From: Mercurialis annua
Lineage: Eukaryota > Streptophyta > Magnoliopsida > Malpighiales > Euphorbiaceae
NCBI RefSeq assembly: GCF_937616625.2
Contig: NC_065571.1
Coordinates: forward strand, 56,467,651 to 56,531,650
Length of the DNA: 64,000 nt
Direction: 5' to 3'
Position numbers and translations under genes: made by a program. The notes under the pieces are model-generated. The model was not told the origin of the DNA. It saw only the letters and a program-made list of their open reading frames with translations, and ran no database searches. Positions 35,061-46,502 of this stretch are shown piece after piece (within the stretch, counting starts at the first letter, position 1; every line of letters starts with the position of its first letter).

Positions 35061-35494
35061 TGGGCAATATTATTGGTGCATTGTATGATTAAATTTGGGG
35101 TATTTACTTTTTATTTTTATGCTATGATTGGCTGCCTTCAACTATGCTTGTTATGTCTTTCACGTTTATTTTGTCGGAATGTTTATATAGTTGACATCTA
35201 GCATTATGAAAAAGAAAAGAAAATTATGTTAACTTTTATTCCTTTTTTGGTGTCATTTACCGTCGAAAAACTTCTATAACTTACTACTATGCTTTAGCCT
35301 TTAGTTAATCACAGAACAATTTGAAACACTAAAAATTCTTGAACGGTCCAAGAACCGAAACATGCAAACAAAGGTTAAATTTTAAAGAAATACATTAAAA
35401 CAAGCTAAATTTTATATCAGTGTAGATTTATTGAATGAAAAACAATAAAAAAAATTAAAAGGATTGAGAGAGAGTAGGCTTTCTACCAATTGTC

Positions 35495-35560
35495 TTCTAG
35501 CATAATTAGTTAGGAGGCAAGATCCTAGAGGTCTTAGATTCGAGTACCAAGGAGAACAAT
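35495..35560 (+). mobile_element. SINE-like tRNA-derived fragment
   Basis: An A-box-like TAGTTAGGAGG followed by a B box AGATTCGAGTACC (35536-35548). The spacing is roughly tRNA-like but the cloverleaf is not preserved. Confidence 0.4.
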
Positions 35561-35838
35561 TTGTTGAAAGAATTATGAAGGTAGATTTGTAGAATTATGA
35601 AGAAGGCTGAAGTTTATCAAAAAAGGCTACGAACATCAAAAGTGTCAAATACGATATCACACCGTCATGATAACTGAACTGTCCGTGATGCATTCAACGT
35701 GAGCGACGTAGAAGACGTACGTAATGACGTATAAAATATGTAAATAGTTGTAAATAATTGTCTACTTAAAAATATGTCATATATTAAAAATGTAATAGTT
35801 CTATCCTGTATGTCTCAAAAAAATAAAATAAGAAAAAG

Positions 35839-36175
35839 TTGATATTAGAGATTAATTGTAAATTTTTCAATGTAAATTACATTAGAGATCAAAATTGCCG
35901 AGTTTGCTCGTAAATACCATTATTAATCTCGAATAGCAAAATTGCCATTATTAATCTCTAATAGCATTATTAATTTATAAACGTCGGACACAAAAGGGTT
36001 GATATTAGAGATTAATAATAAAAAAGAGTTGATATTAGAGATTAATATTAGAAATCAAATGGTATAAGTGATAGATGCAAAATGTTAAGGTCGTGGGTTT
36101 ATTTCCTCCCACAAGCGCTCCCCCTTAAAAGCTGATCATGAATTGCAAAATTGCCTAGTTTGCTCGTAAATATTT
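35839..36175. repeat. Block of local direct repeats
   Basis: GTTGATATTAGAGATTAAT occurs three times (about 35839, 36000 and 36025), CATTATTAATCTC occurs in between, and AAATTGCCGAGTTTGCTCGT (about 35891) recurs with one change near 36147. This looks like local rearrangement around an old insertion. Confidence 0.7.
36057..36132 (+). mobile_element. SINE-like fragment, same family as 50290-50345
   Basis: AAGGTCGTGGGTTTATTTCC followed by TCCCACAAGCGCTCCCCCTT matches AAGGTCATGAGTTCTATTCC then TCCTACAAGTTC at 50.3 kb. The decayed pol III B box is the shared core. Confidence 0.45.
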
Positions 36176-36822
36176 GCACAGAAAGGGGCATTACAGGAAA
36201 TGCACTTCTGGTTGTCTGGGTTCATGAATGCAACCAAATTTGACACATATGATCAATTACAGGAATATATTGATGGTTGGATCATTTTCTATCTCAATAA
36301 GTGAGTTGGAATGTCTTTACAATATATCACAAATATATAACACCCCTCAATTTTTTATCATTAAATCCATTCAACTGTAATTTTATATTGAAGACAGTTA
36401 TAGATTCTGAATAAGTTTCTTGCAATTTTATATTTCACATACAAAATTTAAGATATATATAAGTTAGTGATCTATAGTAGTAGTAGAGTCCCCCTTCCAA
36501 AAAAACTGACATTCTTAAAACATACTAGCTAAGGACAACGACAAAAATCGGTGGATGGAAAAGTAAATATTGTAAATATTTCTGTTAAAAAATAATAGGT
36601 AAAAATAATATTGATCGTTACAAGAGTGGCAACTCGTCATACTCTTTATTGTATGTATATATTTATCAAATTAATCTTAATAATTATTTTTTATTTTTTT
36701 ATTTGTATCGTAATTAACATAAATTAAATTGTTTTGTACCGTAAAAAACCAACATTTAATTTTAAAGAAATAAGATTCTGGTATTTAGACCAATTTAAAT
36801 ATTTTTCAACATAGTACGTGAT

Positions 36823-37231
36823 CTCTAATGAACTCTTTAAATAAAATAATTTAATAATAAATAAAATGTCCAATGTACTCTGTATTTTTTATATTTAGAG
36901 TAAAGAGTTAAAATGTCTCTTCACATGTAGAGAGCAATTTTGACTATCTACTTCATTTTTCAAATAATAAAATTATAAATTTAAAAAACAAGTTAGTTAT
37001 TTTACATAAAAATATTATATTTTTTTATTTTTAATTAAAGAACTGAATAATAAATAAATAAATTCATTTTATTAATATTTAATATTATTATTTATGGAAA
37101 CAAAATAAAAATTATATTTAAAATTAATATTAAAAAGTCAATTAAATTAATATTATTAATATTTAATGTTGTTTATATTATTTCTAAAAATAAAATACAA
37201 GAAAAAATTAATATCAGAGAGTCCATTAGAG
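36823..37231. repeat. Pair of 14-bp inverted repeats, possible MITE
   Basis: CTCTAATGAACTCT at 36823-36836 and the complement of 37218-37231 (CTCTAATGGACTCT) match 13 of 14. The AT-rich interior and ends in the style of Harbinger MITEs are suggestive, but I cannot define the exact termini or a TAA duplication. Confidence 0.35.
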
Positions 37232-38635
37232 TGAATTTAAAATATTACTCTTTATTTTATTAAAGATGCTCTTTATTTAAAAGAGTACCATTAAAAATAA
37301 TCAAAGATAAGAAAAAGTGGATGTGTAATTTATTTTATTTCTCATTTTGCACTTAAACAAACAAATGTTTTACATCCAAGAATTAATGAACATTAATGTT
37401 TTATTTTACTTTAACCAATTTTATTCATTTGAATGAAAATTGTAACTAAAATTTCTTAAGTTAAGTAATGAATAAAAAGATTAGTTAAAATTACACAGAA
37501 TTATAGGTTAAAATAAAATAAAAAAATTAATTGGAACTATGAAAAATTATTAGAAATTAGAATTTTGATCAGAATCATTAGGCTAAAAATTATATTTACA
37601 GAAGTACAAATAAATTATAAAATTATTGTTTATTGAATGGAAAAACATATTAGTGTTACTTTTTTATTTATAGACTCTAGAAAATAGATTCAAACTTAAT
37701 AATCAATATTTTAAAAAAATATTATAAATTTATCATTCACATGAGCTGCTTGTATGTCCATTTTAGTTATCATTAACTATTAAAATTAAATCAACAAAAA
37801 TAATATGAATAAATTGTAAGTTATTTTATTTTAATTTGTTAGTTTCTTAGATAATGTATAATTATATTTATTTTTCTTGTATTAAATTATATTTAATGAT
37901 TTTTTATATTATTTCAAGACATTATTATAATATGTAGTCTACGTAGTTTTGAATTATTTAAATTTTTAATTTTTCCTATTCTGAATTTAAAACTGAACTA
38001 AATATCTTTAAAATCAAATTTATATTTTCGGCTCGATCCGGTTTAATTTTTCAGTTCCGTTTGATGATTGCACAACCCTAAGTTTTTTTTTTTTAATAAA
38101 ACCCTAAGTTTATATTAATGTAAACAAAAACCCAATTGTATGAAAGTGCCCGTGAAAGGTATGGTGTTGGTCCAATTATTGACATCGGGAATGAGGAAAC
38201 AAAGTCATGGGGAATTTCATATATAACTATATTATCTTTATTTTGTTAACATTATTTTATTTATTTTTTACAGAACGTTAATTTTTTTATAATTGAACAA
38301 AATGTAAAGCACAAAGCAACAATTGATGAACTGATGAAAGGATAAAGTCTTGAACACATAATGGGGGTGTTAAAATTTAATACATTATGTGTTCTAAAAC
38401 TTGGAAATGAAAACTATATCCTAAAATTGCAGTTATGAAAGATATTATTGATACAATATACAAGTCAAACAGATTTTTTTTTTTAATTTTGTACGTACAC
38501 ACATTAGTGCTGATCATCCATTCCCAAACTGATAATGGTTTGAATTACAATACTGAGTTGATATGTATCGATGAGTCTAAAATTTCTGACTTTAACCTAT
38601 TAGTCTTTATAATATCGTATATAAATGTCTGCACG

Positions 38636-38720
38636 AATCTGCTCTAATGGTTTAAAACTCAGTCATCTAGGTATCAAATGTTGTGGGTTCAAACCCTGGC
38701 TACGCCCCTTTTTTAATATA
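38636..38720 (+). mobile_element. tRNA-derived SINE-like sequence
   Basis: An A-box-like CTCTAATGGTTTAAAACTC and a good B box GGGTTCAAACCC (38685-38696), followed by CTACGCCCC and a T run. The anticodon arm is not tRNA-like. Confidence 0.55.
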
Positions 38721-39534
38721 GAGTGGTTGAAGTTGGATTGTTAGCCATTATAACACGGAATTACCAGGTATGTCGGTTTGTGGGTGGTCCATATTCCGGA
38801 GTTTGACAATAATACTAAATTTCGACTCAGTAGAGTGAGTTCTCGTCACAAAAAAATATTATATATAAATTTGTGTTTAAAGCCTCGACTAATAGGTTTA
38901 AAAGAGTACTTAAAAAGGTTATTGATCGCCCACAAACTGCTTTTGTGCCTTTTTTTTTTAAAATAGGATCTATTAATGAAGATTAACATACAAATGGTGA
39001 AAGTTATATAACAAGTATCGAATATATAATCTTCCAAATTTTAGTTTACCAAAAATTAAACAACAACCCAATACAAGCAAATTAAATGAAAGCAAGCAAA
39101 ATCTATATATGGATCTCGTAAAGTAGGCTCAACGACGAAAAAAGTTCTGTTTGAGCAGAAGTTCGATTTAGCCTCCTTTGATTAGACCGAGGATCCATTC
39201 GATTCGTTGAAACTAGTATTTTCCGATCATCATCTTCAATAAGATTCTAAAAAAGTTAGATCGATAAATCATTAAAATTCTTAAATCTACAAAAATTTGA
39301 ATTTAAAATCCGAACAAACACTAAAAATTCTTGAACGATTTACAAATTACGAACTTAACATGAAACCATAAAAATTTATTTGGTGATAATAAAATTTCTA
39401 TCTTATAGATAATACTTCTAACGAAGAAATTTATTGAATAAGATTTTAAAATATGAAATAAGTAGTATTATGAGAGAGAGAAAATGATTTTCCGATTAAA
39501 ATCGAAAAATCACCCTTTCCTACCTTTTAAAAGA

Positions 39535-40100
39535 CTAGTTTCGCATTACGTGCTATGCACGTGACTCGTAACGTAACTCGTCAATGTACATATTAGTAAA
39601 TTTATTATAATTATATCAATTTTTTTATTTATAATTAATATTAAATTAGTTAAGAATTTTTATAAAAATAAATATAATATATTCGGTTATTAAACTTTTT
39701 TCCATACTGAATTTATTCTTCTTTTAGTTTTATAATAACCATAATTAAATAATTAACTTAAGTTTATTAATAATATCTTTAAAAATAGTCAGATAGAAAT
39801 TTAAATAATAATATATTGACTAAATATAATATTTTAATTTTGTAGTTAAATCAAACTAAAAGATAAGTATTCCTACTAATTTGGAGACAATTTAGTTATT
39901 TTTTACATATTAAAAACTAAATTGGAGATAATTTAGGTATCTATTCTAATTAGGACTTTAATTATAATAGTGATTAATTAAATAACTAATTAGTTAATGA
40001 CTATAAAACTTTTATTTAGTAATAAACTGAAAAGGATTATTCAGTAAATTTGCCTGTCCCCCCCCCCCCCCCCCATCCGTGCTTTTATATATAGTATAGA
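39535..40100 (-). mobile_element. Non-autonomous Helitron, 566 bp
   Basis: On the minus strand it begins TCTATACTATATATAAAAGC directly after an A and ends GCGAAACTAG directly before a T, i.e. the 5'-TC...CTAG-3' ends and A|T target of Helitrons. A perfect 6-bp stem (ACGTGC-ATA-GCACGT, 39548-39562) lies 13 nt from the 3' end, as expected for the terminator hairpin. It encodes no Rep/helicase, so it would be mobilised in trans. A run of 17 C (40058-40074) sits near its 5' end. Confidence 0.88.
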
Positions 40101-40926
40101 TGAAGAGAATAAAGTTTTTTTTTTTTAAAAAAAAGTAGAAATTAGAGAGAAATTTTTAACAGCGATTGCTTTTGTGCCTCCTAGGCAAATAATTAATAAT
40201 GCTTCGATTTCGAGTGTATCTTTTTTTGAACAAATACTAAAAATTCTACTAGAAAGATGAATGATAGTATCTGGGATGTATTGTTGAGAATGGAGTTTAG
40301 TAGAATTTAATTGATGAAAGTTTTAAGGTTTAATGTCACAAAAAAATTGGTTTTTAGCCATTTTTTTAATTTTACTCAGATGTTGTAAGATCATCAATTA
40401 TTACAAATATTTAGTGTAGTAGTAGTATTATTGTATTCCATCTAGTATTCTAATTGCAAGTCTCTTATAATTAATAAAATTCAAATAAGTAGTTGAAAAC
40501 TAATTAAACTAATGAGAGTTATCCATCAATTATATATTTTAAAAGTTAAATAGGTATTTTATTCAAATTGGTAACTCATGAGAATGCTCTGTTGGTCCTC
40601 TCAATTATATAAGTATATAAATTAGATTTAGTCGTTTATTTAAATAATTACTAATAATTAGTTTAAATAATAAATAACTAAAAGAAAGTAAATAGATTAA
40701 CTTTTGGGCCTAAAATTTCAGATCAAGCCATCATAACACTATTTGGGCCCGGTGTAACCAGATCTATATCTAAATTAAGAGTAGATAAACAGTTCAAATG
40801 AAACTATAGAAATAAAAAGTACACAAGAACTTAATTTGATAGTCTTTGCATGCTCAGTAATCCTTGCTCATTCAATTATGTATCTTTACTGATTTTTTTT
40901 ATATATATCCGTTACATATGCTTCAG

Positions 40927-41131
40927 GATTTAAGTGGTAATTTGCCCATTTAATTTATAAACAATAGACAATTAACATATAAATTAATTTTGTGGGTAAA
41001 TTAGTCACGAACTTGGTAGTTATGAGCGATTAACCCAATTTGGACAAATTAGTTTATAAGTTGAGGGGACAAATTGCCAATTTAAGAAACAATTAGTTTT
41101 CAAGTTGATGGGGAAAATTGCAATTTAAATC
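40927..41131. mobile_element. Degenerate copy of the 48056-48368 MULE-type MITE
   Basis: The termini GATTTAAGTGGTAATTTGCC and, on the other strand, GATTTAAATTGCAATTTTCC match the 48-kb element's ACTTAARTAGCAATWTGCCC. Internal CAATTAACATATAAATTAAT and TAGTCACGAACTTGGTAGTT are also shared. The flanking decamers TATGCTTCAG and TGTGCTTGAA agree at 7 positions, consistent with a decayed 10-bp duplication. Confidence 0.65.
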
Positions 41132-41698
41132 TGTGCTTGAATATGTTAAATATCTTTACAAATTAATTTGATAGTTTTTGCATGATTAAATCAAATTGCT
41201 TATAAAATCAGCTTTGCATTTTAATCAGCTTTGCATTTATGATCAACTTTGCATTTATTAATAACTAGTTTTAGTTATAAAAAAAAAATATTAAAACCAA
41301 CCAATTGACTCCCTCTTGCTATAAAACTGACATGGATCATTTCATAAAAGACAACATGAAGAGCCCAAACATGCAATCCAGATAGCCTAAAGGCCACTTA
41401 ACTTCAAAGGCTATGATTCTTTTTTATCTGGATGAGTTTTCAATGGCCATAATTTTTATCTAGCTTTTTTAACTAAAGTATTAGATAATATGTTTTTTCT
41501 TAAATCTACTAAAAACTTAACAAAAAAACATATTAAAAAACTGTAGTAGCTACTAAAAAACTATTGAAAAAAATATTTGTCTAATAAAATATATTTTTAT
41601 AGATAGTCTTAAAAAGATAATATTTTCAAGAAGTCTATGATAATTTGGAATATTTTTTTTGCTTTTAACCGGATTTTGGCAAGCGCACTAAATCTCTC

Positions 41699-41733
41699 CA
41701 CACACACGCGCACACACACGCGCGCGCGCGCGG

Positions 41734-41800
<67 letters not shown>

Positions 41801-41802
41801 AT
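41699..41802. repeat. Compound (CA)n-(CG)n-(CA)n-(TA)n microsatellite
   Basis: About 100 bp of alternating pyrimidine-purine dinucleotides: CA/CG mixed to 41780, then TA to 41802. The short CGCGCGCGCGCG core is unusual in this AT-rich context. Confidence 0.97.
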
Positions 41803-41895
41803 AAATTTTACCTCTCATATTCATTAAAATTTAAAAGGATTTTGATCGAAATTTTATCAAAAAAAATTATATTTTATTTTAATAATGTATGTTTT

Positions 41896-41897
<2 letters not shown>

Positions 41898-41948
<51 letters not shown>
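41898..41948. repeat. (TA)n-(CA)n microsatellite
   Basis: About 43 bp of TA followed by CACACACA, 100 bp from the compound microsatellite and with the same TA/CA make-up. Confidence 0.97.
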
Positions 41949-42533
41949 AGTTTTTTAAATACAGTTCTCTCCTTTTAAATCGAATTATTGGCTATAATTA
42001 AAAAAATAGCAGCAGATTAATTTTCAGACATAGGGCTGCACCACTTTTATATCCATATCTATAATTATAATTAAATAAATCGAAAAAATTTGAAATTTTA
42101 ATTCATTAATCCTTTAAAAAATTAATCGATCGTTCTATACTTTCTCATTTTAGAATTTGCGTCTTGTGTAACAAATATACTTGTTCATGGCCAGGCTTGT
42201 GTAGGGCCTACCGAGCTCTTTTATTTTTTTTATGTAAGACTAGGGTCGGTACGAATCCAATTCGGGTTTCGTTTTTTCTATCCAATCAGATATTTATATT
42301 ATGTTTCTATGGTTTCGGTCGGACTTTTTTAAACTTACATAAAAAAATTGTATTAGTATAAAAGGCGGAACTAGCTTATAAATTAGCGGGTTTTTCTTGG
42401 GCTCGGATTAGGGCTGGATTGGGAAAAAAGATGGATGTTCAAGTACGGTTACATGCCCGTCTAGTAACAAATAACAATCTTAGTACTACAATTACGATAT
42501 TATATAATAGTTCTAAAAAAATTTAAAACAAAT

Positions 42534-43203
42534 AAAGGGTCAATTCACCCCTTTAATTTAACACAAAATATCAAAAGAGTCGTTTTGTAGACTTTCAGGT
42601 CAAACTAACCCATAACTTATGTTTTTATATCAAAAACACCCCAAGAAAGTGGGATATCATCCCTCTAAACTATGTAAAATCGGATCAATTCACCCATCAT
42701 TTTCCACCGAAAACCGCGCTATCCCACTGCCAACCGCCGCAAAAACAAAATTTCACCGAATTTTTTTTCCGGTAGATGGGTTTGCTCTTCATCGGAGCAA
42801 ACCCATCTGGGTTTGCCTCTTTAACGGAGCAGACCCAGATGGGTGTACTTATTCATCAGAGACGCAGACCCATCTGGGTCTGCTCCCGTCGGAGGAGCAA
42901 ATCTGCTTCTCAACGAAGAGTTACAACTCCTCGGAGCTAAGGAGGATTGCTCCTCCTCCAAAAATAAAAACAATATATAATTTTTTTAAATTAGGTATTA
43001 AATTGCAGTTTTTTATAATAGTAAGGACTAAATTAGATTTTTACCATGAAATTGTATTTCAAACACCGGTTGAGACTGGGTGAGGATGGGAGAGGAGCTG
43101 ATTTGATGCACTTTAATATTATTGTGGGTTTGTTTGATCCAAAAAATTTTAAAATAACTATTTTAATATTTTGTACCAAATTAAGATGGTTAATTGATCC
43201 TTT
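42534..43203. mobile_element. Inverted-repeat element with a GC-rich palindromic core
   Basis: The left end AAAGGGTCAATTCACCCCTT (then TAATTTAACACAAAATATCA) and the complement of the right end AAAGGATCAATTAACCATCT (then TAATTTGGTACAAAATATTA) match at roughly 75-80% over 47 bp. The interior (about 42700-42960) is much richer in GC than the surroundings and holds two perfect 20-bp palindromes. The 154-codon frame inside shows no known domain. It is most likely a non-autonomous Mutator-like element; I did not find a clear target duplication. Confidence 0.6.
42797..42883. repeat. Two perfect 20-bp palindromes and a related inverted copy
   Basis: GCAAACCCATCTGGGTTTGC at 42797-42816 and GCAGACCCATCTGGGTCTGC at 42864-42883 are each exactly self-complementary. 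Between them, GGAGCAGACCCAGATGGGT (42826-42844) is the same unit in opposite sense around the centre. Confidence 0.9.
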
Positions 43204-44639
43204 GTTCAATTTAACACCTAATTTTGTTGCATGCCTAATAAGTACTTATTAAATAAGAGAGAAGAGTAGTCTCACTTTGGATGGTTAGGGGGATGATGGA
43301 AATAGAATAATGACAAAGAAAAAGAAATTGGAATTGGAATTAATAATGTGGAAGAATGGGGAGATGATGGGAGTAGGATTCTGAAACACATGCAGCATCT
43401 CAATTGCAATCATCTCCCCAAGTGTTGTCGATCCCAAATCTAATCATTCTTTTTTATTTACATCACTAATTTATTCTCTTCACTTTTGTTTTTGTCTTAG
43501 CATGTCTTCTTTTCTTAATCTACTTAATTAGCAACGTGCACCAAACTTTTTATGGATCTTCATGGATGCATTAATGACCAAAGAAGATTTGAAATTATTA
43601 TTGATCAAAATTATATTTGTATGGTTTTTGTCAAATAAATTTACTTAAAGATCTAGTAGTCGATTTATAATTTAAAATAATCATCAATAGAGCGGACGGA
43701 TCGCCGAACGGCACAATAAAAAGAAACTATTAACGCCATTGAAAAATATCATTATAAATAATTGAATTTTTTATTTTATATTTCTTCAATGTGTCTTTTT
43801 GTATAATCTATAATCAAACTGTATTCTTATTTTTTTACTAATAAACTATTCATTATTATAAAAAAATTATTAAATGATCAAATATAATTAATCGAACCAA
43901 AATAAAGAATAAATTTAAATTTAGTTCTACTTTTAATTTTTAGTAAGCCGAATTCATCCAACGATTAAATTATTATATAATAATAATTTCTTTTATCATT
44001 ATGATAGAGTGCCTTTATTAGCATAAAAGAATTACTTTCTTATTCTATTACAAATAATGAAAAAAATATTCAAGTACGTAATCGATAGATTTTAAATATT
44101 TAACTAATTATGCCACTTGCACAAAATTAGTTTTATGTTATCTTGTAAGGTATAGATTTAATATTTAAGTAATCGATAGATTTTCATCAATCTGAATCAA
44201 AAACTTTTTGTTCAATTGGATTTGGTCAGTGTTATTCCAGTTTAATCAATTGGTTAAAGGTGAGAGGGTGATCCGATCACTAAACCGACTACTGCTAAAC
44301 AATAGGCATCATTTTACACAAATGAGTAGGATGTTCAGATATAGTTTATGTTGGTTATAAGTTTTAAATGAGATGATATTTTAACTGTATTAAATGGTCA
44401 TTTAAAAATTAATAAATCAAATATGAACATCCTATAAATGAGTGTCATTTATTTATTTTACCAAGTTCTTTTTATTAAAATATTATATATACATTCTTCA
44501 TTATTTTAGATTACTAGATTAGTTTTAATAAATACATTTATAAAAAAATTATTTTTTATTTCTAATAAATTTGTGTTTTCTATGTTCTTCATTTCTTCTT
44601 ATTACTATTTATAGTATATTAGAAATATTAGAAAAGCCA

Positions 44640-44960
44640 AAATCGAACCGACCAAATAAGAAATTTTAATCGAAAATCAAACCGACCGAATAAAATAGGA
44701 AACAAATTCCGTAACCAAACCAACCAAATATATAGGTCGGTTAATTTGGTTGGTTCGGTTAAAACCGACAAAATTATGAGAAACAATTAAAAAAATAATC
44801 AAATTTTTGGTTTATTCGATATCGGTTAATTTAGATAATTTAAAATTCAAACTGAACTGACAACTGAAAAATCAAAAATATTTATATGAAAAACATACTG
44901 ACAGAATTAATTATTTTAACCAAACCAAACCGACCAAAATTTATCGGTTCCATTGATTAA
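44640..44960. repeat. AACCGACC / GGTCGGTT motif block with a strong hairpin
   Basis: Many copies of AACCGACCAAA and its complement are spread over 320 bp. AACCAAACCAACCAAAT (44713-44729) and ATTTGGTTGGTTCGGTT (44744-44760) pair at 16 of 17 positions with a 14-nt loop. Such blocks are common in plant transposon ends. The family is not identified. Confidence 0.7.
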
Positions 44961-45157
44961 TTCGGTCAGCCTGTTTTTTCCGCTCACCTCTATTTGAAGG
45001 AAAATAGAATTCACAATATTGACAAAATGTCAACTAAAGCATGTACCATTTAAGTTATAGCTGTTTGTTTTGTTTAATGAGCCAATTTGTGTTTGATTTA
45101 TACATAATTATGATTACTATTGCATGGTACTTAGTTAACTTTAAATATAATTAACAC

Positions 45158-45182
45158 ATATATATATATATATATATATATA
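45158..45182. repeat. Short (TA)n tract
   Basis: About 12 TA units, located 30 bp before the GC-richer patch at 45.2 kb. Confidence 0.95.
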
Positions 45183-46502
45183 TTCACATAATAAAGCCTT
45201 AAAGGTGTTTGTGATGAGGTGGCGAAATAATCGTGATGGGACCCACTGCATTTTATCCCGGCAGCCACCAAACAAGAGGCCACATTTCTGGTGTCGGAGT
45301 TGGCTCTTCACTTAGATTCTTTTGTCACTTTGAGAAATAATACTATGCTGCTCTCTGCTCTCATGTGTCATCATGCCCTACACCACATGATCTATCAAAA
45401 CTATGGAGAAAAAAAAAACAAATTAATTCACTTTTAGTTTAAAGTTTGGTTTGATTTGATCTAAAAGTATAGATTTGTTTATATAATTTTGCCTTAATTA
45501 AATTTTAAATATCAAATTTTGTTTATCCAAATCAAACTAAATGTATGAGTTAATTAATGACACTTTATGAATTTGATCAAAATAGTTTATCATCTTGCTG
45601 TTGATCAATCATATTAGGTCATCTTTATGTCTTCTAAAAAATCAGTATTTTAATATTTTTTTAAATAAGTCTAAAAATAATACAACACATAAAAATCCAA
45701 TTAAAAATAAGTAAAATTATTAAAAGTAATATTAAATTCAAAAGCTATTCAAAGATTATTGAATTTTAAAACAATTAATTGTTTATAAAACTTAAGTATT
45801 GTAAATATATTCACCTCTTATAAAAAATACTAAATAGTTTTTTGAGAAAAATCATGAAAAAATATTATAATTACTAAAAACAATTATTATAAGTTTATAA
45901 TTTCTAAAAAAGTATATTAATTTTTTTTGAGTATGCATATGCATAATATTTCCAAGAATAAAAAGCAATTCATTTATTTCTTAAAACTAAATTTTTAAAA
46001 TTATCTACAAAATATAATTTTAAAAATAAAAAATAAATCGATATTCTTCCCTCAAAAATAATTTTTAGAATAAATTATTTATATGAGTTTTATATTTAAT
46101 TACCTATAATATTGTAAGTTTTATAAGATTGTATAATGCTTGTATATTTATATAAGATTTAGTTTATATAATGTTTTTCTACACATTAATACTTAAAATT
46201 TGATTCAATATTAAAAGATTATTTGATTTTTATTTGATTTTTATTTTTTTGAAAGCAATGTTCATCCATATAGTATTTGACTTCCTGACTTGGTATATTT
46301 AGGTTAGGTACTTTGTTATTAATTGGAACATATTTATAATATATTGTAATATAATTAACAAATTACAATTTTCCGTCAAATGACTAGGCTCTTAAAGCAC
46401 ATTTTCAAAGTCTCGACTTCGAGTTTCACCGCAACGTGTTGTTTGGGTTGATTTAACTCATATTTTTAACATCTAACCAAACTAATTATATATATATCTA
46501 TA

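Larger units (their letters stand above)
35061..39534. other. Gene-free, AT-rich, repeat-containing stretch
   Basis: I see no supportable coding exon on either strand. It holds three SINE-like sequences, a local block of duplicated motifs near 36 kb and a weak inverted repeat near 37 kb (separate entries). A dispersed motif AAACACTAAAAATTCTTGAA occurs at about 35325 and again at about 39315, showing that other old repeats are present. Short frames at 38435, 38778 and 38846 are not credible genes. Confidence 0.7.
40101..42533. other. Gene-free AT-rich stretch with repeats
   Basis: Contains a MULE-MITE relic (40927-41131) and two microsatellites, listed separately. I see no coding signal; a 71-codon minus frame over 41609-41824 is the microsatellite translated. 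Confidence 0.7.
43204..46502. other. Gene-free AT-rich stretch
   Basis: No coding exon seen. It includes an AACCGACC-motif repeat block (44640-44960), a (TA)n tract and a GC-richer patch at about 45200-45400 with no recognisable protein. The rest is low-complexity AT-rich sequence. Confidence 0.65.

Noticed and set aside
41609..41824. 71-codon minus frame with Val-Cys repeats
   Set aside because: Translation of the CA/TA microsatellite.
42619..43083. 154-codon frame in the inverted-repeat element at 42.5-43.2 kb
   Set aside because: Its open state comes from the GC-rich palindromic core; no domain, and the N- and C-terminal parts are low-complexity.
43358..43419. 12-bp inverted repeat (GGGGAGATGAT / ATCATCTCCCC) as a microRNA precursor
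   Set aside because: The loop is about 40 nt and the rest of the arms do not pair; the stem is far shorter than a plant pre-miRNA.
45345..45372. CTGCTCTCTGCTCTCATGTG resembling a miR156 star strand
   Set aside because: No complementary miR156-like arm is present within a few hundred bases on the 5' side.
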